A stretch of 64,000 nt of DNA from Girardinichthys multiradiatus (lineage: Eukaryota > Chordata > Actinopteri > Cyprinodontiformes > Goodeidae), in contig NC_061794.1 in the NCBI RefSeq assembly GCF_021462225.1, forward strand, positions 41,912,914-41,976,913, written 5' to 3'. Shown here one piece after another: positions 35,676-46,257 of this stretch. Numbering within the stretch: position 1 is the stretch's first letter; each line of letters starts with the position of its first letter. The notes below the pieces were generated by a model. That model made no database searches, was not told the origin of the DNA, and worked only from the letters and a program-made list of their open reading frames with translations. Position numbers and translations under genes: made by a program.

Positions 35676-35697
35676 AAAGGGGGGGGGGGGGGGGGTG
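35676..35697 (+). promoter_or_regulatory. polypurine tract with 17 consecutive G
   Basis: AAAG followed by a G run (35679-35695), three to five bases before the 3' LTR start at 35701. In LTR elements this primes plus-strand DNA synthesis. The homopolymer could also form a G-quadruplex or be a sequencing-length ambiguity. Confidence 0.8.
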
Positions 35698-35700
35698 TAC

Positions 35701-36375
35701 TGTTGGGTATTGGGAGTGTCTTTCTGGTCAGCCACTGCTGACTCTTCTACAGGTGTTCCAGATCATTGGCTGATTGTGTATACCTGGGAGGAGCATTTAG
35801 GAGCTTGCCACAAGTCCTTCGTTGCCTGAGTGTTGTTGCCCAAGTGGTAATCACCAAGCCAGAGAAACCTTGTCAGTCTGACCTGAGCCTGTGCTAACCT
35901 TGTTTGTTTTTCCCTGCTTCCTGCTAGAAACCTGTGAGGTGTGGGCTACTACCTTCTTACCTGGACTTGGACATCCTGCACCCTCTACTACTGTTTGTGA
36001 TTCTGGACTATTCATCTCAAGACTGTGGTTCGGTTACTAACCTTCCTAACTCCAGCCTCTGTGAGAACTCTGACCTGCTCTGGACTGTATTATTGGACAA
36101 GCATTCTGGATCACCTAACTCCGAAGCCCAGTGGTATGATTCCCCTGTGTATCTCTGCTCTGTGATCAAAGTAAGCTAACACCTTGGACTTTATGGATAT
36201 TACTTCTTCGTGACCTGAACTAATTAATACTTCTCTCTTCAGTGGACCTGAAGAACCTGCCAACCATTGTTTCTGGTGGAACTCAACTTTGTAGTTGTAA
36301 ATAAACCTTTGAACCTTGTCTGGTCTCCTGAGTGAGTTTTCCATGTGGGTCAAACAAATCCCTAAAACAATGACA
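35701..36375 (+). repeat. 3' LTR, full length (675 bp)
   Basis: Starts TGTTGGGTATTGGGAGTG and ends AAAACAATGACA. It carries a poly(A) signal AATAAA at 36299-36304. A weak TATA-like CATTTAG lies at 35794-35800, about 30 bp before the proposed transcript start at 35825. The 81-codon frame inside is not a gene. Confidence 0.9.
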
Positions 36376-36380
36376 CTTCC

Positions 36381-38000
36381 TTTGATTATACCCTTCAAGG
36401 CTTGTCAATTATAGAATTATTTATTTTAGCCATTTGATAGCACTAAAATGTAACAGTTTAAAGTCAAAAATAGCCACGTAGATAGGTAGTTCACATACTG
36501 TGTATATTGCATTTTTGCACCTGCTTTCCCTATTATTTTAGCCATCAGTTTGAAGCAACGTCTATTTGGTTTTCATTATCATGACATGCCTTTTAAGACA
36601 CATAAAATACCACAATACAATCTAACTGCAGTGGGTGAAAACATGGACATTTTCTGTCTCCATTGCACAAAGTATGCAGATCTTAGTCGTTAGATGCAGA
36701 AAAGGGGGGTTATAAGAATAAGAAAGGGAAAGGATCACAGTCACATAAGGGGTGTTTCCAATTTTCACGGCATAATTGCAAATGCATTATGGCACTGCTG
36801 ATTATGCCAGCATAATCACCGAAAAATTAGAACAGTGCTTTTCTGTAACTTATAGCAAGCCATTTATTACATCTGCAGAAAACACAGATCCTCATCCATT
36901 AAGTCCACAATGTTTAACGGTCATGTTTCTACTGCAGCACAGAACAAATAAAGCAAACACTGGCTCAGAAGGCTTCTCACGGTTTTAAAAAGTCACTCTT
37001 ATTTTTGCTGATAGCTTAGACTGGAATAGCATGGTGCAATGTGGGGGTATATTTTAGAAGAGATGGGATGGCGTATATCATTGAATCAGCGCCTTCAGCA
37101 AATCTTATTTCCACTGCTGTAATGGCGGCATTAATGCAGAAAATTAAATAGCAGACAACATATGTATTCAAGATTGTTTACAAGGACCTCCATCCATTTT
37201 TCAACAAAACAATGCAAAATAATAACAAAGAATTTTAAAAATGCATGGTTGAGGAAATAGGTGCAGCTACTGGACATGCCTGTCTGGAGGTTTATCTTTC
37301 CACAACAAGAGAACGAGTTGAGATTTTTAAAAGGATCTAGTAAAGGTGTTTTTTCCTTCACTGATGATTGTTCCAAGAATAAAAACATAGCTGATGATTG
37401 TTGTCTGAAGGTCATTGAATGCAACTTCTGAACATTCCAGTCAACCTTCTTTAAAGCAATCTTTATGTGTAATTGTCACAACAACATTACATGAAGCAGC
37501 AAGATTTGACAACAGATTTGATATAAGCAGTTGGCTTTAGCAAGCATTATGTTGGAAGAACAACTTTTGATAGATGCCATTGTACATTCAGAAGAATACA
37601 AGGCAGACAGAAAAATAGAATGAAGATCAGAAATAGCAAACGTTTGAGTGTCAAGGGGTTTAATGTGTTTTGTTTACGGCCAAGGTTTGCCTCAGGGGAT
37701 CCTCGAGCTATGATGGATATGCCTGTAAATGGCAAAGCTTAGGTAAACACATAGGAAGATGAGGATTGTTTTGAAACCTGTACTTAGATTTCTGTTTGGA
37801 ATCCATGCATATTTTTCTATATTCTGCTTGTACCAAATCAACTAGTTAACTAAAGTAGTTATATGGCATGCAGGTGCATGCGTGGTGGAGCTGGGAGGAC
37901 TGGGTTAATAAGTCTTTCTGCTTAGCAATCATCATAGATGGAGGTTGCACAGGCTTTAGGGTCATGCATGCACAGCCAGGCATACACACAATCACTACTA
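36381..38000. other. non-coding stretch, nothing recognised
   Basis: AT-rich, short frames only. Confidence 0.45.
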
Positions 38001-38004
38001 AGGG

Positions 38005-38100
38005 ACTTTGAGAGGAAGATGGAGTACTCTGAGAAAACCCACAGATGCACAGGAAGAACATATAAACTCCATGCAGAAAGGCCCTGGCTGGGCTTTGACT
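38005..38100 (-). repeat. tRNA-derived SINE, copy 2 (degenerate body fragment)
   Basis: GGAAGATGGAGTACTCTGAGAAAACCCAC and AACTCCATGCAGAAAGGCCC correspond to the body of copy 1 at 1262-1335, in the same orientation. Head and tail are lost or unrecognisable. Confidence 0.65.
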
Positions 38101-38358
38101 GTGGCACCATGTAAGACGTATTTAACTAAAAGTGACAGACTGACCCATACATAAGAAGAACTGACCACTGCTTTATCTTTAGAAGGATATATATTTTTGG
38201 TGATTATATAAAAAAATTTCAATAAAATGAGTAGAACAACAGGCCGTGGCATGTTGTTTTATACTTTTAGTCAAAATCTATCTCTCACATTAATTCGATT
38301 TTATATATACTTTTACCCTCCTAAGTTATTGTATTTTCACGTTTACCTTCCTAAAACT

Positions 38359-38396
38359 ACTTCCTAAAGCACTAAAATATCTGTGCTTTAGGAAGT
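38359..38396. other. perfect 14-bp hairpin
   Basis: ACTTCCTAAAGCAC (38359-38372) and its exact complement (38383-38396) enclose a 10-nt AT-rich loop. Function unknown. There is no T-run directly after it and no Pol III box. Confidence 0.8.
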
Positions 38397-38399
38397 GTT

Positions 38400-40420
38400 T
38401 AAAGTTCCCAACTCTTATTGGAATGCGTTTCCGGCAGAAATGGACATATATTAGCAAATTTATTTTAGATTTGTTTTGCAGCACTAGTGGCCTTTATTTT
38501 GTCATTGTAGGCAGACAGGAAATGGCGCAAATAGTGGGGAAGTCATGCAGAACAGCTCACCTTGGCCAGGACCCGTGCCAGGGGACAACCACGTCGAAGG
38601 AGCTCAGCCTATCTATACATGGGCTGCACACTTAACAGCTGCACTATTGCTGCACCCATAAATTAGCAAATTAGTAAAAAATATGCTGGTTTCACACGGT
38701 CTCCAATGTAATGAAAATCAATTTCAAACAACCTGTAGCATGTAAACATGTAAACCTAAAAACAGGCCAAGTTTGAAAGAGATTATGAAGAAATTGACCC
38801 AAACATCAATCAAAATAGGGAAAACATATGTTGGAGGTTCAAGTTGTAATTCAAGGAAGCATTCCTATTAATTCAAAGCACCTCATCAGAGTTTGCTCTA
38901 AGAGGCTCCAAGAAAAATATATCAGGTGGACATAGCAAAATTATTATGGTCCTTCCACGATTCAAATGGAAGTTTTAAAATACCACTTTATTCACAACTC
39001 GGTAATTCAATTAACAAGGAGACACAGCAACCACATGTGTAAGCCTTTACCTGAAGAAACCCCAAATAGGCACAGGAGATAGTTTTAACTTCAACAACAA
39101 AAAACAAAAGCAAAGAGCAAGATTGAATTGTCCTTTTGGTTTTGTGCAGAAAATCCCCCTGAGACATATCCGAGGAGCAGCAAAAGCGTCGCTGCATACG
39201 CAACATCAGAAAACTTGATCTGGTGACAGGAAGATTGGTAGAGAAAAAGATGCCAACTATTCAGTTGTTTACGCCAATGCAACAAAAGGCTGCGCAGCAT
39301 GAAACATAACTGGAAGCATATTCACAACAGCGTAAAAATAGCTGAAAAACAGCAGCAACAAACAAAAATAGATCCAATCAGCCATGGCTCCTGAGTAATT
39401 TGCAAGATTATGAAGCAGAATCTCCAAGCTCAGTCTTAGATCATGCAGATCATTTCTGTTTCATGGAATAAAAAGTACCTGATTAAGGTTAGTCTGGAGG
39501 AAAACCATGATTCAGAAAACAAATCATCCATATTGCATGAAAACATTCTGTATAGGGACCAAATAAAAATACTCCTGTATTGATCAGTGGCTGCAAAATG
39601 TATTTCCCTCAGCAAAACAAACTAGTCATACCTCAATCCAAACAGACCAAACTTTAAAGCATGTGCTTCTAGGCACATAACATTCAATACTTTTCTTGTT
39701 TTAAGTCCATTTGTATTATTTTCTGAATGTTTGTCTAGATTTATGTTATAAATTCTTGCATTTTGAGTAGAATTAGACTAGTTAAACTTTTGCTATAAAC
39801 CTTCAGTTTCTGATATGTATATCTGTCAGTCAGTGTTCAGGCTTAAATGATTTCCTTTAGGCTTTTTTTGCTCATAAGAATAAGAGAAAGGTGAAATGAA
39901 AACCCCCAAACAAAAGACCTGATAATTAATTATAATTCTATGTTTGTGTTTACACTTATATATCCACAGAGTTTAGTGACACTCAGGTATAAGTTCTATT
40001 AAAAGGCTTATAAGATCGTTTTGAGTACAGATGCATACACAGTTACCATTTAATCTTGAAGGTGTGCAATGATGTCCTTTGCTAATAGAGATCAGATGAG
40101 TAACTATGATTGCTGGAGAGAGCCAGATTACTGGAGGGACACATATGTTCCAAAAATATACTTGATAATAAACTAAATTAGATTTTATCTGCTGCTGGTA
40201 GCAGTAGTCATTGCAACTGATTAATAACGTGAAAAACAAACAGGAATTTATTTTATATTGCTGTTTAGAAAAGCTTATTTTCTAAAAACAAAACTTGTCA
40301 ACAAAAATGAAATTCTTAAAGGTTATGTATTCTGTTGAAAGTCATGAAGGCAAAAAATACAACACTGAGAACAGCAGTCTGTTCTTGACAAACAGAGCCT
40401 TTAACTGTAGTAAATAAATA
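38400..40420. other. non-coding stretch, nothing recognised
   Basis: AT-rich. CAGAAATGGACATATATTA (38433-38451) recurs at 43105-43123, suggesting a shared eroded repeat; the flanks do not align. Confidence 0.4.
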
Positions 40421-40425
40421 CTATA

Positions 40426-40628
40426 CTGGTCCTTCTCAAAATATTAGCATATTGTGATAAAGTTCATTATTTTCCACAATGTAATGATGAAAATTTAACA
40501 TTCATATATTTTAGATTTATTGCACACTAACTGAAATATTTCAGGTCTTTTATTGTCTTAATACAGATGATTTTGGCATACAGCTCATGAAAACCCAAAA
40601 TTCCTATCTCACAAAATTAGCATATCAT
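40426..40628 (+). repeat. left terminal inverted repeat
   Basis: Starts CTGGTCCTTCTC, where the right terminus has CAGGTCCTTCTC, and ends near AAATTAGCATAT. Transposase binding sites are expected at the outer and inner ends of such long repeats. Confidence 0.9.
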
Positions 40629-40753
40629 TAAAAGGGTCTCTAAACGAGCTATGAACCTAATCATCTGAATCAACGAGTTAACTCTAAACACCTGCAAAAG
40701 ATTCCTGAGGCCTTTAAAACTCCCAGCCTGGTTCATCACTCAAAACCCCAATC

Positions 40754-41758
40754 ATGGGTAAGACTGCCGACCTGACTGCTGTCCAGAAGGCCACTATTGA
40801 CACACTCAAGCAAGAGAGTAAGACACAGAAAGAAATGTCTGTACAAATAGGCTGTTCCCAGAGTGCTGTATCAAGGCACCTCAGTGGGAAGTCTGTGGGA
40901 AGGAAAAAGTGTGGCAGAAAACACTGCACAACGAGAAGAGGTGACCGGACCCTGAGGAAGATTGTGGAGAAGGGCCGATTCCAGACCTTGGGGGACCTGC
41001 GGAAGCAGTGGACTGAGTCTGGAGTAGAAACATCCAGAGCCACCGTGCACAGGTGTGTGCAGGAAATGGGCTACAGGTGCCGCATTCCCCAGGTCAAGCC
41101 ACTTTTGAACCAGAAACAGCGGCAGAAGCGACTGACCTGGGCTACAGAGAAGCAGCACTGGACTGTTGCTCAGTGGTCCAAAGTACTTTTTTTGGATGAA
41201 AGCAAATTCTGCATGTCATTCAGAAATCAAGGTGCCAGAGTCTGGAGGAAGACTGGGGAGAAGGAAATGCCAAAATGCCAGAAGTCCATTGTCAAGTACC
41301 CACAGTCAGTGATGGTCTGGGGTGCCGTGTCAGCTGCTGGTGTTGGTCCACTGTGTTTTATTAAGGGCAGGGTCAATGCAGCTAGCTATCAGGAGATTTT
41401 GGAGCACTTCATGCTTCCATCTGCTGAAAAGCTTTATGGAGATGAAGATTTCATTTTTCAGCACGACCTGGCACCTGCTCACAGTGCCAAAACCACTGGT
41501 AAATGGTTTACTGACCATGGTATCACTGTGCTCAATTGGCCAGCCAACTCTCCTGACCAGAACCCCATAGAGAATCTGTGGGATATTGTGAAGAGAACGT
41601 TGAGAGACTCAAGACCCAACACTCTGGATGAGCTAAAGGCCGCTATCGAAGCATCCTGGGCCTCCATAAGACCTCAGCAGTGCCACAGGCTGATTGCCTC
41701 CATGCCACGCCGCATTGAAGCAGTCATTTCTGCCAAAGGATTCCCGACCAAGTATTGA
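40754..41758 (+). CDS. Tc1-like transposase, full-length open frame
   Basis: A 334-residue DD34E transposase, the usual length for Tc1. It cuts the element out and reinserts it at TA. A paired-like DNA-binding region occupies residues about 5-115: two helix-turn-helix units, with SQSAVSRHLSG in the first and SRATVHRCVQEMGY in the second, and a basic GRKKCGRK linker between. The catalytic triad is D148 (FLDESKF), D238 (FQHDLAPAH) and E273 (SPDQNPIENLW), with 34 residues between the last two. A glycine-rich-type segment (MVWGAVSAAGVGPL) lies at about 187-200. The ATG at 40754 follows CCAATC and heads the conserved MGKTADLT start. Oddities: LDES instead of the more usual SDES, and PDQN instead of PDLN, next to catalytic residues, which may reduce activity. 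No stop or frameshift. It is expressed only if a nearby promoter exists; none is evident. Confidence 0.93.
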   Translation: MGKTADLTAVQKATIDTLKQESKTQKEMSVQIGCSQSAVSRHLSGKSVGRKKCGRKHCTTRRGDRTLRKIVEKGRFQTLGDLRKQWTESGVETSRATVHRCVQEMGYRCRIPQVKPLLNQKQRQKRLTWATEKQHWTVAQWSKVLFLDESKFCMSFRNQGARVWRKTGEKEMPKCQKSIVKYPQSVMVWGAVSAAGVGPLCFIKGRVNAASYQEILEHFMLPSAEKLYGDEDFIFQHDLAPAHSAKTTGKWFTDHGITVLNWPANSPDQNPIENLWDIVKRTLRDSRPNTLDELKAAIEASWASIRPQQCHRLIASMPRRIEAVISAKGFPTKY

Positions 41759-41832
41759 GTGCATAACTGTACATGATTATTTGAAGGTTGACGTTTTTTG
41801 TATTAAAAACACTTTTCTTTTATTGGTCGGAT

Positions 41833-42035
41833 GAAATATGCTAATTTTGTGAGATAGGAATTTTGGGTTTTCATGAGCTGTATGCCAAAATCATCCGTAT
41901 TAAGACAATAAAAGACCTGAAATATTTCAGTTAGTGTGCTATGAATCTAAAATATATGAATGTTAAATTTTCATCATGACATTATGGAAAATAATGAACT
42001 TTATCACAATATGCTAATATTTTGAGAAGGACCTG
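41833..42035 (-). repeat. right terminal inverted repeat
   Basis: Reverse complement starts CAGGTCCTTCTC and parallels the left repeat for about 200 bp. Confidence 0.9.
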
Positions 42036-42039
42036 TATA

Positions 42040-42955
42040 GAAAGACTGCAACATATGAGGAAATTGGATTGTGATGATGCCTTTAACTTTATAACCTTTT
42101 GCATTTTGGGCACCATCATCTGTGCCTTTTGTGAGCATCTACTGCAGTTAGATATCATGCAGGAACATCTTTATTGCTCTGCATATTCATGACAGTTGGA
42201 AATAACAACCAACCACAACAAATATTGTGTTTCAGCATTTTGCAATATTAATAACACACACACTGATATTGTGATGATTGTATCTTGTGCAGCTTAATCA
42301 GAAGTGCATGTATTGTTAAAACTACATTAGGTATCTGTCTTTCTTTTTTGCATGAGCCAACAACGAGCACCCTAATGTAGCCACAGACAGAGGAATAATA
42401 GCAGTCTCCTTCAAACTAAAAAATATATATATTTTTTTTCAAAATAAAACCAAAATATTCATATTTGATGTGGAAGTAACACCAGATGCAACATTTTTAT
42501 TTTCCTTGTTTATAGACTGCTTACTGCAAGACATTCTGAGACACTAAAAGTGCTGGATGTGGTCCATCGGCTGCTAAATGCCCAGCTCTGTCTTACCACA
42601 ATTTCTCTCCATTTTCTGATTTAATGCTGATGTATGTATGTTTACTTGTGTATGTATTCTGCTTTACTAAATTTGTCATTGTCAGGTTTTCTTAAAATGA
42701 ACAAAAATAAAAGTTATCCCATTCTACCAATCAACTTAATTTTGAACCCTTTAATTAACATTTTGCGTCCTGCAAGTGGGTCATGCAAATTTTCTGCCAA
42801 GCGTGAGGAAGACGGGGAACAATTTTGTGGCTCTTAAAATAATGATCTTTTTTGGTTCGGGGTCACCCTTCAAAACAAAGTGGTGTGACGTGCCCTTATA
42901 AATACACTCAAACATGTTTTCCCTGAGTAAAAATATTCTTACTCAAAGAAAAAAA
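42040..42955. other. non-coding stretch, nothing recognised
   Basis: AT-rich; no gene or repeat family recognised. Confidence 0.45.
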
Positions 42956-42957
42956 CA

Positions 42958-43395
42958 TAGTGGCTTCTGGTAGAGTAAAAACTAGTTACATTTACTTCAA
43001 TATATTTTTGAGAACAATGTACTTTTGGGAATAGCTTTACTGCACTGTACTTTTCACTTTTACATGAATAATATTTTGAAGTAACGCTACTCTGACTTAC
43101 TGTCAGAAATGGACATATATTAAAATGACGAATCTAAACAAACTCAAATAACAGCAACTGAAGAACATAGGGAAAAAAGACTATGAACTTAAACTCAAAA
43201 CCTATCACATGCAGATCATAATAGATTGATTATTTTCTAAATATTAAATCAGGTGTTATGACCAGATACTCAGTACCTGAGGAGACTTACTTGAGTAATT
43301 TTTACTTTGACTACTTTTTACTTTTGCTTGAGTAAAAATAAGTTATAGTGCTACTCTTACTTGAGTACAATTTGTGGCTTCTCTACACACCTCTG
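42958..43395 (-). mobile_element. hAT-like MITE fragment
   Basis: The minus strand starts CAGAGGTGTGTAGAGAAG at 43395 and continues with repeated ACTCAAGTAA/ACTTTTACT motifs, characteristic of a common fish hAT-type miniature element. The expected partner terminus near 42958 is eroded and no 8-bp duplication is visible. Confidence 0.5.
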
Positions 43396-43691
43396 GTTGT
43401 ATATATATTACAGGATATATACAGGATATGATAGGTGATCACCCTAGAATACCTGACTGGATAAAACATCATCCTCATCATTTTTATTGTCCCCAATTGG
43501 GCAATAATTGTGCAGTACAATGTAAATAGCACTCTACCTTCAGCAACTACAACAGCAAGATAGTTGTTATGGTTGGTTATAAATCGTTTTCTTACCAAAA
43601 TAATAGAATACGTATGACACTTTATAAAAGCTATTTTGATACCTCCTGTGGGAAATATGTCTCTTCTGTTGCTAACAGCAGTGCTAACGGC

Positions 43692-43735
43692 AGCACCAGT
43701 AAGTGCTGTGGCTAACAGCAGTACTTACTGGTGCT
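43692..43735. other. perfect 13-bp hairpin
   Basis: AGCACCAGTAAGT (43692-43704) and its exact complement (43723-43735), loop of 18 nt. Next to it, GCTAACAGCAGT is directly repeated (43672-43683 and 43711-43722, the second copy forming the loop). Function unknown. Confidence 0.75.
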
Positions 43736-43739
43736 TTGA

Positions 43740-46170
43740 AGGGTTTTACAGTGATGTGTTGGTAATTTTATGACAGTAGAAATGGAAGGAATCATCCTAC
43801 CAGCTGATTTGCTGAAAGATTGTGAAGCCTTCACCTTGAGAATAACAGAAAAAGCTATGAGAATATTGTGTTATGATCTGTTCAATATGGGAGAGCAATA
43901 TTAACCAGATCAGATTGTAGCTGTGCTGCTAAAACCTCTGCACATTCAAGTTAACTGTATCTAATATTAAAAACTGCCCTGAATCACAGAGAAGAAGGAT
44001 GCAACACTGTGAAATGTATGACTCTTTTCACTTCACTTTCTTTACTCTAATTAAAGATGATCAGCATGCTGACCTTGCTTTGATTATCAGTCCCGTGACA
44101 ATTCTGAAGATGTTTTCAACATTTCCCTTGACACTATTTCTGGGTTAGGCAGACAAGCTGTTCTCTCCAACCTCCATCAGCATGTTCAGAGTTACTCTTG
44201 AAGTTTTTCCAATGTGTTTGAAATGTGCGGTGACCTAAAACTAAAGAACAGCCACTGCAAGTAACTATTCTTAGAGGTGGTGGTTTCAGATATGGTCAAA
44301 ACCAGATTTTTTAAACGCACTGTTTAAAAGACACAATATGTTTTTTTCCTCACATTAAAACAGATTGAACTTTCTTTGTTTTAGATTAGTTGGGATTACT
44401 TGAAGTATTATGTAGGATTATTTATTTGCTGAATGCCAGAAAATTGACTGAGAGAATTTGTTTGAGAATCTTTGAATACATTTTTTTTGCGTACATGAAG
44501 ACATGCCTTTAAACCATTTTGGGAAGCCGATATGATGCTGATATCATGTTTTTGAAAGCTTCTGATTGAATTATTCATGAAATTTGTGATAAATAGAGAT
44601 ACATCAGTGGATTTGTTTGAAGCCGACACCTTAAACACACAGATCCTTTATGTGACATTATGAAAAGAAGCTAAACAATTATATGAGTATATATTAAAGC
44701 ATGCACACACTAGTGCAGAAACAATTATTGTTAAAGACATTAGTATTATCAATTATAGTAATAGTAGTATTAATGATAGTAGTATTTGTAATATCATAGA
44801 GATTATTTCAAATATGAAGAGAATATGTATTTAGAGACCAGAGGATTTTCTGATCCAAGAGGAAGCGTCTCATCAGCCACTTAAAGACATTCAAAGCTGT
44901 GATCCGTCTTGTGACCCATCAGCTGTGCGCTGCCCGTATCTTTTCAGCTGTTGACTTTGCTGGGGTTCCCAATATTAATCCCCCTGATAGACATTGGGTC
45001 TGTGTAGTTGTGGGAGTGCAGAGGCACAGTGCGCATCAGGTGTGAAGTGTGAAGACATGATCTGGGTTTTACGGTATCATTTTTTTGTAAATAGTAAAAC
45101 TTAGTTCTTTCTTGTCTTTGTTGGTTGAACTGGATTCCCAGAGCATGTCTGCCTCTGTGTTTACCATAGTTAGTTTAATAAAAAAAAATGCATAAAGTTC
45201 GAAAAGCCGCAGCCCCATTCTTTCTTTCTCCATTTATTTACAATAACAGTAAGTAACAAGTGTGTCTGATCCATGGGAAACATCATTTATGGATGTCTGA
45301 GTTTGCACAGAGAATACAAGCAATCACTGAGTTTCTGTTTTTACACCCATTTAGGAGCTTCTCCTCTCACATCCTCTTCTTCCCATGAGAAGACAGCCAC
45401 AGGTGACAACTACCCAACAAACCATTAAGTGGCTAAGGGACTGTAGGGTCTTCCACAAAACATTTGATTTCTCAGTTGGATTTGTAAAGGAACTGATGGG
45501 GATTCGAGACAACACTCCTTCTGAGCTGCCAAGGTAGGTAACAACCAAGCCATTAAGACTTACAAATGAGAGAGAATGCTGGCTTTGTGGCTCAGTGGTG
45601 GAATGTGGTGAGAAAAGTTTGTATGAGCAGGATCTAAAAACATAAAAAAATAAAATGAACATAATCAATTCTGAAGACAGAAGAAGTTTGATACACTTCC
45701 CGGCAATGCTGAACCAAGACTCCTTTGGTCCCATTATGCTGGCTTCATTATTAAAACACACATGATCCTGGGAAGTGGCCTTTGTGTGCGATTTATGAAT
45801 CGCTAGAGGCAGCTTGAAGATGGCAGCCATGTCAAGAATCTGTTTTTGTGAAAATAGCTTACAGATGTGGCTTCAGCAAAAAGCAAATACATGAATGGTT
45901 GCTTTCTCAATCATTAAAAACATCTCTTTATAAAAACAATAGAATTCTTGGTTTTAGGGAAAGGAATGCTGGGCAATGAGACCTCCAAGTTTCTTTAACA
46001 AATAATTAGCCACAGTATCGTTGTTTTTTAGTTTGTGTCTCACCTAAACGAAGGTGAGAACGTTCGACTGGAGAGGCCATCTGTATTTTAGGCTTTCCTT
46101 CAACCAGAACATTTGTAGGATAATCTTGAAGTTTTAGAGCCCAATAACATGATGTTGAGAGAAAACCTAA
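43740..46170. other. non-coding stretch; one unexplained 159-codon minus frame
   Basis: Mostly AT-rich. A minus-strand frame (45830-45351, 159 codons) has a hydrophobic stretch (LIMFILFFYVF) but no motif I recognise and no splice or promoter context. It is most likely chance or part of an unrecognised repeat. Confidence 0.35.
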
Positions 46171-46189
46171 CTATAGACAGTCATAGATC

Positions 46190-46218
46190 CATCCATCCAT
46201 CCATCCATCCATCCATCG
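46190..46218. repeat. (ATCC)n / (GATG)n tail of Rex3
   Basis: About seven tetranucleotide units at the 3' end of the Rex3 copy. Confidence 0.95.
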
Positions 46219-46257
46219 TCTTCCGCTTATCCGGGGCCGGGTCGCGGGGGCAGCAGC

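Larger units (their letters stand above)
31724..36375 (+). mobile_element. Ty3/Gypsy chromovirus (Tf1/sushi-like), defective
   Basis: A 4652-bp element flanked by the 5-bp duplication CTTCC (31719-31723 and 36376-36380), starting TGTTGGG and ending ATGACA. Order: short 5' LTR, gag with zinc knuckle, protease, reverse transcriptase, RNase H, integrase, chromodomain, polypurine tract, full 3' LTR. Pol order RT-RNaseH-integrase is Gypsy-type; the C-terminal chromodomain makes it a chromovirus. Damage includes a shrunken 5' LTR, several frameshifts, a protease nonsense codon and an internal integrase deletion, so it is non-autonomous. Confidence 0.93.
40426..42035 (+). mobile_element. Tc1/mariner transposon, DD34E, nearly intact
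   Basis: A 1610-bp element with TA on both sides (40424-40425 and 42036-42037; in fact TATA on both). It has long terminal inverted repeats of about 205 bp (40426-40628 and 41833-42035) sharing GGTCCTTCTCAAAATATTAG and AAATATTTCAG with few mismatches. It contains one uninterrupted transposase gene. The high similarity of the ends and the intact gene point to a relatively young insertion. Confidence 0.95.

Noticed and set aside
45351..45830. 159-codon minus-strand frame with a hydrophobic stretch
   Set aside because: No recognisable family or gene context; could not be distinguished from chance or an unknown repeat.
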